A DNA stretch of 64,000 nt from Chryseobacterium sp. SSA4.19 (GCF_022601875.1 NZ_JAKVIP010000005.1:42855-106854), one strand, 5' to 3'. Positions 33,871-44,256 are shown, numbered from the stretch's first letter. The notes: generated from the sequence alone by a model not told the origin. Numbers and translations are program-made.

Positions 33871-35967
33871 TTACCAGATTTTTATTCTTTCTTCAGGTGC
33901 TTTGTACATTTTGTCTCCCGGCTTAATATCGAATGCTTTAATGAAGGCATCCTGATTCACCAATGGGCCGAAAGCCCTGAACATACCCGGAGAATGCGGA
34001 TCTGTTTTCACCTGATTGGTCATATACTGGTCAGTAGATTTAGTTCTCCAGACCGTTGCCCAGCTCATAAAGAAACGCTGGTCCTGCGTAAACCCGCTGA
34101 TCAAACCCGGATTCCCATGATCTTTAAGATACATCTGAAGGGCATCGTAAGCAACTGCCACACCACCTAAGTCACCGATATTTTCACCGCTGGTAAACTT
34201 ACCGTTGACAAAGCTCCCTTTTACAGGTTCGTAAGTGCTGTACTGTGCGGCCAGCTGGCCTACTTTTGCATCAAAGTTTTTACGGTCTTCGTCAGTCCAC
34301 CAGTTGTTAAGGTTTCCATCTCCGTCGAATCTTGAACCGCTGTCATCGAAGCCATGGGAAATTTCATGACCGATTACCGCTCCTATTCCGCCGAAGTTTA
34401 CAGCTGCATCTGCTTTCGGATTGTAGAAAGGCGGCTGAAGGATGGCGGCAGGAAAAACAATCTCGTTATTTGAACCGTTGTAATAGGCATTTACGGTCTG
34501 CGGAGTCATTCCCCATTCTGTTCTGTCCACAAGCTTTCCTATTTTATCCAGACTTCTCTGGTATTGCCATGCGGAAACATTCTGAAGATTGGAATATAAA
34601 GTGGCCCCCTGTTTCGGAGCTTCGACTTTCAACATACTGTAATCTTTCCATTTGTCGGGATATGCGATCTTCACCGTGAACTTTGACAATTTCTCCTGAG
34701 CTTTTACTTTGGTAGCCGGAGACATCCAGTCCATATCATCGATGTGGGTCTTAAATGATTTTAAAATGTAATCGATATAAGTTTCCATCTGCTGTTTTGC
34801 TTCAGGCGTAAAATATTTCTCAACATACAGTTTCCCGAATGCTTCGCCAAGAACACCGTTCACCAAAGAAAGTCCTCTTTTATTCATCGGGCGCTGTTCC
34901 TTCTGGCCCTGAAGATATTTGGAATAAAAATCAAACCTGATCTGTTCTAAATTTTCATCCAGATTGCTTGCATTGCCGTTAATCAAATGATATTTAAGAT
35001 AATCCTTCAGCAATGGCAGGTTTTTCTGTGTAAGGAAAGAATCCATATTCTGATAATACTTCAGCTCTCCAACGATCACTTTATCGGTATTGACTCCTGC
35101 TTCTTTCAGATATTTGGCAAGATTGATATTTTTAACCAAAGCAGGCAGCTCTGATACATTTTTAGGATTGTATCTGAGATTTGCGTCTCTGTTCTGCTCA
35201 AGGGTCAGCAGATAATTAGCCAGCTGTTTTTCAAAATCAACGACATTTTTTGCTGCTGCATCATTGTTTTTATATCCTAAAACACCAAATAATTTTCCGA
35301 CATACATCTGGTATTCTGCCAAAGTTTTGGTATTGGCCTCGTTTACTTTCTGGTAATAATCCCTTCCTAGACCCAAATCAGGACCGCCAAGATACACCGC
35401 ATTCATTTTAGAGTTTTTCATGTCTGCTCCCACTCGCCATCCGTAGAATGAATTATCACCCAGTTTCGTAGCTTCTAACAAATATTTCTGAAGATCTTTA
35501 AGGTTTTTAATAGCATCAATTTTTGCCAGATCTCCTTTAATAGGAGCTAAACCTTCGGCGTTCCTTTTATCGGTATCCATAAAAGAAGCATACAGGTTCT
35601 GGATTTTCTGACCTTCTGAACCCGGCGTATAATTTTCAGATAAAATTTTATTTAAAATATCAAGGGAAGCATCATCTACATTTTCCCTCAGAGCATTAAA
35701 AGATCCCCAGCTCGCTTTATCAGAAGGAATCTGAGTGGTTTTCACCCAATTTCCGTTTACATAACTGAAAAAGTCATCCTGAGGTCTAACGCTTTTATCC
35801 ATGTATGATAAATTAATGCCCTCTTCTTTTGTTTCTTCTTTCACAGGTTCTGCATCTACTTCTTTAACGGTCTCCGGTTTCTGATTAGCGGCATTTTTTG
35901 CCGTACCGCATGAATTTAGAAATACCAACCCTAAAAAGGCAAGTATTCCGATATTTAACTTTTTCAT
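33871..35967 (-). CDS. M13-family zinc metallopeptidase lipoprotein, copy 1
   Basis: About 698 residues from the ATG at 35967. A lipobox (LNSC) follows the signal peptide. The zinc motif VIGHEISHGFDD with its later ligand in ENIGDLGG, and the C-terminal RIKIW, fit M13 (neprilysin/PepO-like). It should be an envelope peptidase that cleaves small peptides. It is a close paralogue of the adjacent gene at 36223. A -7 box lies at 35997-36004. Confidence 0.93.
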   Translation of the reverse strand: MKKLNIGILAFLGLVFLNSCGTAKNAANQKPETVKEVDAEPVKEETKEEGINLSYMDKSVRPQDDFFSYVNGNWVKTTQIPSDKASWGSFNALRENVDDASLDILNKILSENYTPGSEGQKIQNLYASFMDTDKRNAEGLAPIKGDLAKIDAIKNLKDLQKYLLEATKLGDNSFYGWRVGADMKNSKMNAVYLGGPDLGLGRDYYQKVNEANTKTLAEYQMYVGKLFGVLGYKNNDAAAKNVVDFEKQLANYLLTLEQNRDANLRYNPKNVSELPALVKNINLAKYLKEAGVNTDKVIVGELKYYQNMDSFLTQKNLPLLKDYLKYHLINGNASNLDENLEQIRFDFYSKYLQGQKEQRPMNKRGLSLVNGVLGEAFGKLYVEKYFTPEAKQQMETYIDYILKSFKTHIDDMDWMSPATKVKAQEKLSKFTVKIAYPDKWKDYSMLKVEAPKQGATLYSNLQNVSAWQYQRSLDKIGKLVDRTEWGMTPQTVNAYYNGSNNEIVFPAAILQPPFYNPKADAAVNFGGIGAVIGHEISHGFDDSGSRFDGDGNLNNWWTDEDRKNFDAKVGQLAAQYSTYEPVKGSFVNGKFTSGENIGDLGGVAVAYDALQMYLKDHGNPGLISGFTQDQRFFMSWATVWRTKSTDQYMTNQVKTDPHSPGMFRAFGPLVNQDAFIKAFDIKPGDKMYKAPEERIKIW

Positions 35968-35996
35968 TGAACTATTTTTGATTTTACACAACTTAT

Positions 35997-36004
35997 CAAA
36001 TATA
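35997..36004 (-). promoter_or_regulatory. -7 box of M13 peptidase copy 1
   Basis: TATATTTG on the minus strand, 29 nt before the ATG. Confidence 0.55.
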
Positions 36005-36175
36005 CGAATTATGATGATAACTTATCACCCATACATGAGTAATGGTAAAAGTCTGGTATGTAAAGTTTGTCATTTGTCAGATCTGTAAGATCATTTGTTT
36101 GAGGTTTTTAAATATATTTTTGGATTTAAAAATGAAGGTAACACGGTCAATTCAAAAATCTCAGCTACCGGTTAT

Positions 36176-36203
36176 AAAAAAACCGCTCATTGCTGAGCGG
36201 TTT
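36176..36203 (-). terminator. Terminator of the second M13 peptidase gene
   Basis: A 10-bp stem (AAACCGCTCA with TGAGCGGTTT), a TTGC loop and T residues after it on the minus strand. Confidence 0.9.
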
Positions 36204-36222
36204 ACTATCTTATGGTCAATGA

Positions 36223-38250
36223 CTACCAGATTTTGATTCTGTCAGCCGGTTTTTTATACAATTTGTCACCTTCTTTCACATCAAATGCTTTATAGAAAGC
36301 GTCTACATTGGTTAACGGACCGAAGCTCCTGAAATATCCCGGAGAATGCGGATCTGTCTTCACCTGGTTTACCATGTATTTTTCACTTGATAACGTTCTC
36401 CAAACCGTTGCCCAGCTCAGGAAGAAACGCTGATCCTGCGTGTAACCGCTGATCGGCCCTGGATTTCCTTTATCTTTTAAGTACATCTGCAATGCATCAT
36501 AAGCGATGTTCACCCCTCCTAAATCTGCGATATTTTCGCCATTAGTGAAGGTTCCGTTAACATTGGTTCCTTTTACAGGCTCATATTTATCATATTGAGA
36601 AGCCAATGCTTTCGTAGCTTTTTCAAAGTTGGCTTTGTCTTCCGGAGTCCACCAGTCTACTAAGTTTCCGTCTGCATCAAACTGTGCACCCGAATCATCA
36701 AATCCGTGGCTCATTTCGTGACCGATCACAGCACCGATACCTCCGAAATTAACGGCTGCATCTGCTTTAGGATTGAAGAACGGCGGCTGAAGAATAGCAG
36801 CCGGGAAAACGATTTCATTGTTTACCGGATTATAGTATGCATTTACCGTTTGCGGTGTCATTCCCCATTCTGTTTTATCCACCGGCTTCCCGATTTTTGC
36901 AAGGTCTTTGTTATATTGCCATTCTGTAATATTCTGAAGGTTGCCGTATAAACTTCCTCCTTTTGATTCAGGAATGATGGTTAATTTGGAATAGTCTTTC
37001 CATTTATCCGGATAAGCAACTTTTACCGTGAACTTATTCAGCTTTTCCATTGCTTTTACCTTTGTTGTAGAAGACATCCAAGCTAGATTATTGATGTGAA
37101 CGGCAAAGCTTTTCTTTAAATAGTCGATAAGCTCAACCATCTGCGCTTTTGCTTCAGCAGGGAAATATTTATCAACGTATAGTTTTCCGAAAGCTTCACC
37201 TAAAGTTCCGTTGATCAGTTCATATCCTCTTTTGTTTAAAGCTCTCTGTTCCTGCTGGCCTCTTAAATATTTACCGTAGAAAGCAAATCTCGTATCGCCC
37301 AGTTTTTCGCTTAAATAAGAAGCGCTTCCGTGGATCATGTGAAATTTAAGATAATCTTTGATCACAGGAAGGTTCTGTGTGTTGATAAATTTATCCAGGT
37401 TTTTGTAATACCCCAGTTCTCCGATGATTACTTTATCTGTATTCACCCCGACTTTCTTAAGATAGCCCGGAAGATCGACATTTTTCACCAATGCTGAAAG
37501 CTGAGCCATCGTCTCAGGATTATACTGAAGCGTGTTGTCACGGCTTTGCTCATTGGTCAGGTAAGTTTGAGCAATGCTTTTTTCGTAGTCTACGATACCT
37601 TTTGCAGCAGCATCAGCATTTTTATATCCCAATTCCTTCAGCATAGAAGACACATATTTGGTATATTCTGCAAGAGCTTCGGTATTTTTTTCGTTTACTT
37701 TCTGATAATAGTCTCTTCCTAATCCAAGAGAGGCATTACCTAAATATACGGCATTCATTTTAGAGTCTTTCAGATCTGCATCAACACCCCATCCGTAGAA
37801 TGTATTTTCACCGTCCTTGGTTACGGAAACTAAATAATTCTGAAGGTCTGTAAGATTTTTAATTGCATCAATTTTATTCAGATTTGCCTGAATCGGTTTG
37901 ATACCGTCAGCATTTCTCTTCTGCATATTCATATAGGTAGCATATAGATCCTGGATCTTCTTCCCTTCTGTTCCGTCTGCAAATTTATCTTTAAGAAGAG
38001 AATTCAGAATGGTCATTGAATTATTATCCGTATCATCAGCCAGTTTGTTGAAACTTCCCCAGGTTGGTTTATCAGAAGGGATCTTGGCTGTTTTCATCCA
38101 GGTCCCGCTTACATAGTTATAAAAATCATCCTGAGGACGAACTGATTTATCCATCAGACTAAGATCCAGACCGTTGTCTGTAGCCTGAGCGCTCACGTTC
38201 TGTGAACAGATCCCTGCCAATACAAGCAGAGAAAGCGTTAATTTTTTCAT
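36223..38250 (-). CDS. M13-family zinc metallopeptidase, copy 2
   Basis: The 675-residue secreted peptidase has a signal peptide ending near SAQA instead of a lipobox, so it is probably periplasmic or exported and not lipid-anchored. The zinc motif VIGHEMSHGFDD and ENIADLGGVN are visible. The domain is similar along its whole length to copy 1, which indicates tandem duplication followed by change of anchoring. Confidence 0.93.
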   Translation of the reverse strand: MKKLTLSLLVLAGICSQNVSAQATDNGLDLSLMDKSVRPQDDFYNYVSGTWMKTAKIPSDKPTWGSFNKLADDTDNNSMTILNSLLKDKFADGTEGKKIQDLYATYMNMQKRNADGIKPIQANLNKIDAIKNLTDLQNYLVSVTKDGENTFYGWGVDADLKDSKMNAVYLGNASLGLGRDYYQKVNEKNTEALAEYTKYVSSMLKELGYKNADAAAKGIVDYEKSIAQTYLTNEQSRDNTLQYNPETMAQLSALVKNVDLPGYLKKVGVNTDKVIIGELGYYKNLDKFINTQNLPVIKDYLKFHMIHGSASYLSEKLGDTRFAFYGKYLRGQQEQRALNKRGYELINGTLGEAFGKLYVDKYFPAEAKAQMVELIDYLKKSFAVHINNLAWMSSTTKVKAMEKLNKFTVKVAYPDKWKDYSKLTIIPESKGGSLYGNLQNITEWQYNKDLAKIGKPVDKTEWGMTPQTVNAYYNPVNNEIVFPAAILQPPFFNPKADAAVNFGGIGAVIGHEMSHGFDDSGAQFDADGNLVDWWTPEDKANFEKATKALASQYDKYEPVKGTNVNGTFTNGENIADLGGVNIAYDALQMYLKDKGNPGPISGYTQDQRFFLSWATVWRTLSSEKYMVNQVKTDPHSPGYFRSFGPLTNVDAFYKAFDVKEGDKLYKKPADRIKIW

Positions 38251-38325
38251 TATAATTTCAATTTATACAATAAGTATATTATTTTTTAAATTCGTTACGA
38301 TCAGATTAACAAATTTAAACAAATA

Positions 38326-41300
38326 TCAGGAAGCAGGCATTTCTTTTACATTTCCTGTTCTTTTCAGGAATCCCCAGGACTGCATTTCTCCCTTCAGTGC
38401 ACGCCTTAAGCTTCTGAACAAAACAATATACATCAGCCATCTGTACCCGAACCGCTGCGGAATAATGTAAAACAAGTTCCCCATTTTTTCTTTCTGCATG
38501 ATAAATGCCAGTATCGCCAGCGAGGCATCGACAAAAAGAAATAAGAGATAATAAATGAATATTTTACCACCGTTCCCTGATAATAACCCTAAAAACATAA
38601 TAACATCTGCCAACGGGGAAAAGAAAGGGATAATATATTGAAACAGCAGTATATTCGGCATCGCCCAGATCCCGAGGCCTTTATAATCTGTATTCAGGAA
38701 GGTCTGTTTCTGCTTCCAGAACATCTGCATTATTCCGTAAGTCCATCTGAAACGCTGTTTCAGAAACTGTTTAACGGTTTCAGGAGCTTCAGTAATCGCA
38801 ACCGCCCTGTTTTCATTGGCAATGGTGTAGCCTTTCTTTAAAATTTTTACCGTAACGTCACAGTCTTCTGCTAACGTATCGGACGAATATCCACCTACCT
38901 CTTCAAGGGCCGATTTTTTGAAGGCACCGATTGCGCCAGGTATAACAGTCACTGCATTAATATAAGCATACGCAAGCCTGTCGAAATTCTGGCTGGTCGT
39001 ATATTCAATAGACTGCCATCTTGTAAGCCAGTTCACCGAGTTTCCCACTTTTACATTTCCGGCTACGGCAGCAATTTTCTCCTCAGGATTGGAGTTTAAG
39101 AATCTTGCTATTAAATATTTTACCGCATTATGGCCAAGCTTAGTATCGGCGTCGATGCATACGACATATTCCGCATCGGTCTGGGAAATTCCAAAATTTA
39201 ACGCCGTGGCTTTTCCTCCGTTCGGTTTTGTGAAAATTTTAAGCTTCGGATGATCTGAGAATGCTGCCTTTGCCTTTTCATACGTTGAATCTGTACTGCC
39301 GTCATCTACCAGAATCACATCAAAATCCGGATAGGTCTGGTTTAATAAGTTTTTCAGCGATGAAACAATATTAACCTCTTCATTATAAGCAGGGACAATA
39401 ATTGACACTTTAGGATAAACCTCTAAAACGGGAAAGCTTCCCAATTGTTTTTCTTTTTTCCTTTCTTTAAAAGCCCAGTACATCATCATCAGCAATCTAA
39501 TGAGGCCCAATGCAATAAAAACAGCAAAGAGAGCCACCAAGAAACGGCTGATTCCATAAATAACAGTTGCCAGCACCAGGTTCAGCTGCATGATATAATA
39601 CGATTTTGTTTTCGGAATTTCCGGCATCAGTTCAGCTTTGCTTTTATGGAGAATGGTAGACAGGTTGGTAAAATGATATCCCTGTTTCTGTAAGGCAGGA
39701 ATCAGGATTTTGAGTGCTTTTACAGTTTCTTCCCGCGTATCACCGCCGGCATCATGGAGCAGGATAATGTTCCCTTTTCGCTGATGTAATCCTTCCATCA
39801 CGCGTTTTACAATTTCATCCGACTTTATACCGGGCTGCCAGTCTTCAGGGTCAATGTTTTCGCCGATATCAAGATAATTCTGTTTTCTGGCCAAAGCAAC
39901 CGGTATGATTTCTTCCGGAGTCGTAGGCTCGGAATCTGCGTTATAAGGTGCCCTGAACAATATGGTGCTGTGACCCGTCACACACTCGATCAGGAGTCGG
40001 GTAAGCTTTAGTTCCAGCAAAGCTCTTTCCGGGCTTACTTTAGCTACATTTTCGTGGGTAAAAGTATGGTTCCCGATCTCATGCCCTTCCCTGTAAATTC
40101 TTTTTACCAGCGGAAGATTTTTTTCTGCATTAAGACCCACTAAAAAGAATGCTGCCGGCACATGATATTTGGATAAAACATCCAGTATCTGAGGTGTATA
40201 AGTCTCGTCGGGGCCGTCATCAAATGTCAGGACGAGTTCTTTGTCAGGAGCTTCGCCGTATTTTTTCACTTCATAGGAACTTGGATATGTTTTATAGGTT
40301 TCATCCGTAATGATTTTTTCTTTCGGATCTATTTCGAGTTCAATTTTTCCGTCATGCGGGGTATTCAAGACATCGAGGACTTCACCGTCACCAATATAAT
40401 CAACCATCGTCTGCCCTTTTACATTCTCAAGGCTTTTCAAATTTAATTTTGACAAGCCTTCAAAAGTCAAATCTTTATCATAGAAATTCCAGATCCTGCT
40501 GTCTTCGCTCCCCAATCTCCAGACTGCAGTTCCCGCCAGGGGATATTCCGAAGAAAAACGCATGGTATTGAAAATAGATGCCGCATCGTTAAAAAATACC
40601 GTGTGGGTATTGTTTTTTGAATCGGTGTAGGAATAGTTTAAATTGAATGTATTGTCATCAAAATTAATAACCGCTTTACTGGCGCTCGCTTTTGTAATTG
40701 CTTCCATATAAGTAACGGACGTGTTATCTTCCTTATCACTGCTCCAGTCATATCCATAGGCTCCCAATCCCAGGATAATTTTATTAGGTGTTGTTTCCTG
40801 AAGGATTTTGCCGGCTTGTGATTCGATCCATTTTTGGGAAGATACCGGCCCTGCATCGCTCTCCACAGCATATTCATCATACGCCATCAATACAAAATAG
40901 TCGACATACGGATTGAGCTTCTGAATATTATAATCATCATTATCCGCCGCAATATCCATAGTCACCAGCAAATTATTCTCTTTAAAGGTAAGTGACAGTT
41001 CTTTCATGAAATCAATAAGGTATTCATCAGAATCCAGGTTCATGCTTTCAAAGTCAATATTAATTCCTTTAAATTTAAGCTTTACACATTGCTGAGCAAT
41101 CTTTTTGATGAGCATGGTTCTCCTCTGAGGATCTTTCAATACTTTCGCAAGGCCTTCAGAACGGAATTCCTGTTCAAAATTATTACTCAGCATGGGCATT
41201 GCAGCTATTCCGGCTCTTCTGATGATTTTATAGCCTTCCGCATCTACATTCGTTTTTAAGTCCCCGCTTTTAGGATCAATAAAAAACCATTCCGGGAAAA

Positions 41301-41724
41301 CCAGATTGATATGTTTAATATTCCTTTTGAGAGACATTAAGGACTGCGGATCCCAGGCGACGTAGAATGCAGAACGGATTCCCCCGGGAAACTGTGCCCA
41401 GTCCCGGTTCTGGTTTTTAAGCCTCTCTGCCTTTGCTTTTTCTATTTTGGCCAGATTGGTATGGATGGCTTTCTCAGAAATAAAGTTCCTGAAACCTTTA
41501 TATTCTTTTGAGATCTTATTTTCCTGAAGATAAGGCTTGCTTGCCGTAATAACTGCTTTGTAATCTTCTTTAAAAGGAATTTTAGGGCTCCTGTCGAATT
41601 TCATCATTACTCCCAGTGCAATAAGGAGCAGTACCGCTACGAAAATAAATATTCTTGATCCCCATTTCACGTTTCTCCAGCGTTTTTTGCTGTCAGTCTG
41701 AAAGATTTGCTTTGAGTTTTCCAC
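38326..41724 (-). CDS. Three-domain polysaccharide enzyme: GH18-like, NodB deacetylase and GT2 synthase
   Basis: The 1132-residue protein begins with a membrane segment (about 24-42). A GH18-like domain (about 110-420) has INIDFE with E226. A NodB deacetylase (about 495-690) has TFDDGP (D502, D503), HEIGNHTFTH (H553, H557) and RAPYNAD. A family-2 glycosyltransferase follows after membrane segments (about 715-750): VSIIVPAYNEE at 773, DAD at 858-860, EDCD and QRFRW; more membrane helices end it. It starts at GTG. One polypeptide could make, deacetylate and trim a beta-linked GlcNAc-type polymer; this is inference from domains. Confidence 0.92.
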   Translation of the reverse strand: MENSKQIFQTDSKKRWRNVKWGSRIFIFVAVLLLIALGVMMKFDRSPKIPFKEDYKAVITASKPYLQENKISKEYKGFRNFISEKAIHTNLAKIEKAKAERLKNQNRDWAQFPGGIRSAFYVAWDPQSLMSLKRNIKHINLVFPEWFFIDPKSGDLKTNVDAEGYKIIRRAGIAAMPMLSNNFEQEFRSEGLAKVLKDPQRRTMLIKKIAQQCVKLKFKGINIDFESMNLDSDEYLIDFMKELSLTFKENNLLVTMDIAADNDDYNIQKLNPYVDYFVLMAYDEYAVESDAGPVSSQKWIESQAGKILQETTPNKIILGLGAYGYDWSSDKEDNTSVTYMEAITKASASKAVINFDDNTFNLNYSYTDSKNNTHTVFFNDAASIFNTMRFSSEYPLAGTAVWRLGSEDSRIWNFYDKDLTFEGLSKLNLKSLENVKGQTMVDYIGDGEVLDVLNTPHDGKIELEIDPKEKIITDETYKTYPSSYEVKKYGEAPDKELVLTFDDGPDETYTPQILDVLSKYHVPAAFFLVGLNAEKNLPLVKRIYREGHEIGNHTFTHENVAKVSPERALLELKLTRLLIECVTGHSTILFRAPYNADSEPTTPEEIIPVALARKQNYLDIGENIDPEDWQPGIKSDEIVKRVMEGLHQRKGNIILLHDAGGDTREETVKALKILIPALQKQGYHFTNLSTILHKSKAELMPEIPKTKSYYIMQLNLVLATVIYGISRFLVALFAVFIALGLIRLLMMMYWAFKERKKEKQLGSFPVLEVYPKVSIIVPAYNEEVNIVSSLKNLLNQTYPDFDVILVDDGSTDSTYEKAKAAFSDHPKLKIFTKPNGGKATALNFGISQTDAEYVVCIDADTKLGHNAVKYLIARFLNSNPEEKIAAVAGNVKVGNSVNWLTRWQSIEYTTSQNFDRLAYAYINAVTVIPGAIGAFKKSALEEVGGYSSDTLAEDCDVTVKILKKGYTIANENRAVAITEAPETVKQFLKQRFRWTYGIMQMFWKQKQTFLNTDYKGLGIWAMPNILLFQYIIPFFSPLADVIMFLGLLSGNGGKIFIYYLLFLFVDASLAILAFIMQKEKMGNLFYIIPQRFGYRWLMYIVLFRSLRRALKGEMQSWGFLKRTGNVKEMPAS

Positions 41725-41810
41725 CTCTGATTATTTTTGCAAATCAACGTCAAAAACTGTGAAAAGTATGGGTCTAAATGATTAAAAAAAAATTAAAAAT
41801 ACCATGACTT

Positions 41811-43061
41811 TTAGTGACTTATAAGGAGTAACACCAGATCCTGCAGGATTTTCTGCGATACAAAATACATAAAGTCCGTCCTGTCGAGATGGGGCATATA
41901 TAATTTTGAAGTGACTGCCTGGTCTTTAACCCTGATGCTGTAAAAAACCGTTCCTACTTCTTTCCCATCTTCCCCTTTTCCCGGACCTGCCACCCCGGTT
42001 GTAGACAAGGCAATATCAGCATTAAACAATTGCTGGCAGCCTTCTGCCATTTCCGTGGCAACCTGTTCACTGACCACCGTGAATTTATCCACCGTTTCTT
42101 TTCTAACCTTTAAAATCCCGATTTTCTTTTCTGTGGCATAAGGGATGATTCCGCCGATAAAATAAGAAGAACTTCCGGAGTTTGAGGTAAGCATCCTTGC
42201 CAGTTCTCCACCTGTACAGCTTTCTGCTGTCGAAACCGTCATTTTTCTTTCCGCTAAAATTTCCGCCAGGATTTTTTCAATTTTATCTCCGGAAGCCGCA
42301 ATAACATTGCTCTTGATTAAAGGAAGTAATTTTTGAATTTCATCTTCGAGCTGTTGTTCCAAAAAACTTTCATTTTCACCCGTTGCAGTCAGCCGCAGCT
42401 TTACGCGTGTGCCGACAGGAAGGTAGGATAAGGCAATATTTCCCGGCAAAGCCAGCTCCCACTCCTCAATGGTATCCGCAAGAATACTTTCAGGAATTCC
42501 GACTACTGAAACAATTCTTGTAGAGATATAGTGCAGGCTGAATTTATCATGCAGATATGGAATGATCTGGTCTTTGATCAGAGGTTTCACTTCATAGGGA
42601 ACACCGGGAAGGCTGAACAGCAGTTTCCAGTCCCACTCCATCATCATGCAAGGTGCCGTGCCGAAATGGTTCTGAAAAACCCTGGATCTTGAAGGGACAC
42701 AAGCCTGCTCACGGTTTCGTTCAAGGATTTCCAGGCGGCCGCGTTTTTCCATATAGGCTTTCAGGTGGTTAAAAGTAGCTTCATCCAGAATAATTTCATC
42801 ATTAAAGAATTCAGCGATGGCCTTTTTGGTTTTGTCATCCCGGGTCGGGCCCAGGCCGCCTGTTGTGATAATCAAATCTCCTGTTTCAAAAGCAGAGGCT
42901 ATCGCTTTTTTAATGGTTTCAATTTCATCAGAGATCGTCAGAATCTGTGATACCTGGATTCCAATATTTTTAAGTTCGGAAGCAATGAAGTTAGAATTGG
43001 TATCAATGGTATTTCCGGAAAGGATTTCATCACCAATCGTAATCAGAACAGCATTTTTCAT
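41811..43061 (-). CDS. cinA: CinA-like nicotinamide-nucleotide amidohydrolase
   Basis: The 416-residue protein has an N-terminal MoaB-like domain (ITIGDEILSGNTIDTNSNFIA; TTGGLGPTRDD near 66-76) and a C-terminal amidohydrolase domain (VSTAESCTGGELARMLT from about 275; TGVAGPGKGEDGKEVGTVF). CinA family members hydrolyse nicotinamide mononucleotide in pyridine nucleotide recycling. It is monocistronic. Confidence 0.93.
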   Translation of the reverse strand: MKNAVLITIGDEILSGNTIDTNSNFIASELKNIGIQVSQILTISDEIETIKKAIASAFETGDLIITTGGLGPTRDDKTKKAIAEFFNDEIILDEATFNHLKAYMEKRGRLEILERNREQACVPSRSRVFQNHFGTAPCMMMEWDWKLLFSLPGVPYEVKPLIKDQIIPYLHDKFSLHYISTRIVSVVGIPESILADTIEEWELALPGNIALSYLPVGTRVKLRLTATGENESFLEQQLEDEIQKLLPLIKSNVIAASGDKIEKILAEILAERKMTVSTAESCTGGELARMLTSNSGSSSYFIGGIIPYATEKKIGILKVRKETVDKFTVVSEQVATEMAEGCQQLFNADIALSTTGVAGPGKGEDGKEVGTVFYSIRVKDQAVTSKLYMPHLDRTDFMYFVSQKILQDLVLLLISH

Positions 43062-43136
43062 ATCTTAATGTTCGAAAAAAATCTTCTGCAAATGACGGAA
43101 ATTTCTCTTTGCCGGACAATATAAATTGATTTTTTA

Positions 43137-43144
43137 TATTTTTG
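43137..43144 (+). promoter_or_regulatory. -7 box of the acidic hypothetical gene
   Basis: TATTTTTG matches TAnnTTTG, 27 nt before the ATG at 43172. Confidence 0.45.
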
Positions 43145-43171
43145 GCGGAAATTGTTTAAACTATAATTTAT

Positions 43172-43648
43172 ATGTCTACATATGATAATGCTTCATGGCA
43201 CTACGGAAGTGATTTTCCTGAAGGACTTCCTGAAAAAAACAGCGCTACCCACACCGGAATGTTCCTGAACTGGTGTATTCAACGGGATTTTATTTCTGAA
43301 GAACTGAAAGAAGATGCTGAAGAAGCAATAGAAAGCTTAAAACGGAGAGAAATTACAGGTGCAGAATTTGTTATGGAGATCATGGATGGAAAGTTTTCTG
43401 AATATGATTTAAATAATATGGGTAACAGTTTTGCAAAAGATTACTATAAAGACGATACCGATTTCGGAAACAGATTCAGCTCATTTGCAGATGACTATGT
43501 TAATCTTTTTGATGCTCATGCCGAGGAGAAAGACTACGAATATGAAACGTTTTATCATATTGAAGACACCTACGAAAATTATGACCTGATGAAACAGATC
43601 ATCGACCACCGTTTTGAAGAATGGAAAGAATACAAAAACCTCAACTAA
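43172..43648 (+). CDS. Acidic cytoplasmic protein of the SWHYG-type family
   Basis: The 158-residue protein opens with ASWHYGSDFPEGLP and THTGMFLNWCI. I know this pattern from small proteins in many bacteria, some near toxin genes, but I cannot name a function. It is strongly acidic and ends with a long D/E/Y-rich helix. No toxin gene is visible nearby, so an immunity role is only a guess. Confidence 0.6.
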   Translation: MSTYDNASWHYGSDFPEGLPEKNSATHTGMFLNWCIQRDFISEELKEDAEEAIESLKRREITGAEFVMEIMDGKFSEYDLNNMGNSFAKDYYKDDTDFGNRFSSFADDYVNLFDAHAEEKDYEYETFYHIEDTYENYDLMKQIIDHRFEEWKEYKNLN

Positions 43649-43713
43649 AATAAAAGCCTTTCATTCATATAATAAAAGACTTTATTAATTATATATAAAT
43701 ATTGCTATCTTAA

Positions 43714-44256
43714 TTATTGATTATGCTTCACCCAGATCAGTTCGTCGGTGTTATAACCGATATTTTTTGCTTTTTCTAAAAATCTCTGTCTGATACTTTC
43801 AGGAATTTCTTTGGTTCTTGATAGAATCCAGATATATTTTACACTGTTTCCAACGACTAAGGCATACCGGTAATCATCATCGATGTCGATTACATTATAT
43901 CCAGCCCAGATTGGTTTAAAGAATGAAACTTTTAATCTTGCTTCTGACGGGTCATTGACAAATCGGGCTTCACCAACAGATTCTTTCCACTCTTTTTTCA
44001 CGTAATTATATCCTCTGTTCTCAACGCTGATGTTTCCGTCTTCATTTTTAGAATAGGTAGCCGTCACATTATCCATATCTTTCTCGAACTTATAATCAAA
44101 ACGGGCGATTTCGTACCACTTTCCAAGATACTTATCTGCATTGAAATTCTGTACGGCGATTGCTCCTTTGGGAATTCCGACAGAGCATGCGTTTAAAATC
44201 ATCAGTCCCAAAATACCCAGCGATACAGGAATCGCTATTTTTTGTAACGTCTTCAT
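43714..44256 (-). CDS. Lipocalin family lipoprotein (Blc-like)
   Basis: A 180-residue protein with a signal and a Cys after LNA (about residue 24). The lipocalin signature is YLGKWYEIARFDYKFEKDM (about 43-61) and the late LVVGNSVKYIWILSRTKEIP. It matches bacterial Blc lipocalins, outer-membrane lipoproteins that bind lipids. It stands alone before the LytTR regulator gene. Confidence 0.9.
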   Translation of the reverse strand: MKTLQKIAIPVSLGILGLMILNACSVGIPKGAIAVQNFNADKYLGKWYEIARFDYKFEKDMDNVTATYSKNEDGNISVENRGYNYVKKEWKESVGEARFVNDPSEARLKVSFFKPIWAGYNVIDIDDDYRYALVVGNSVKYIWILSRTKEIPESIRQRFLEKAKNIGYNTDELIWVKHNQ

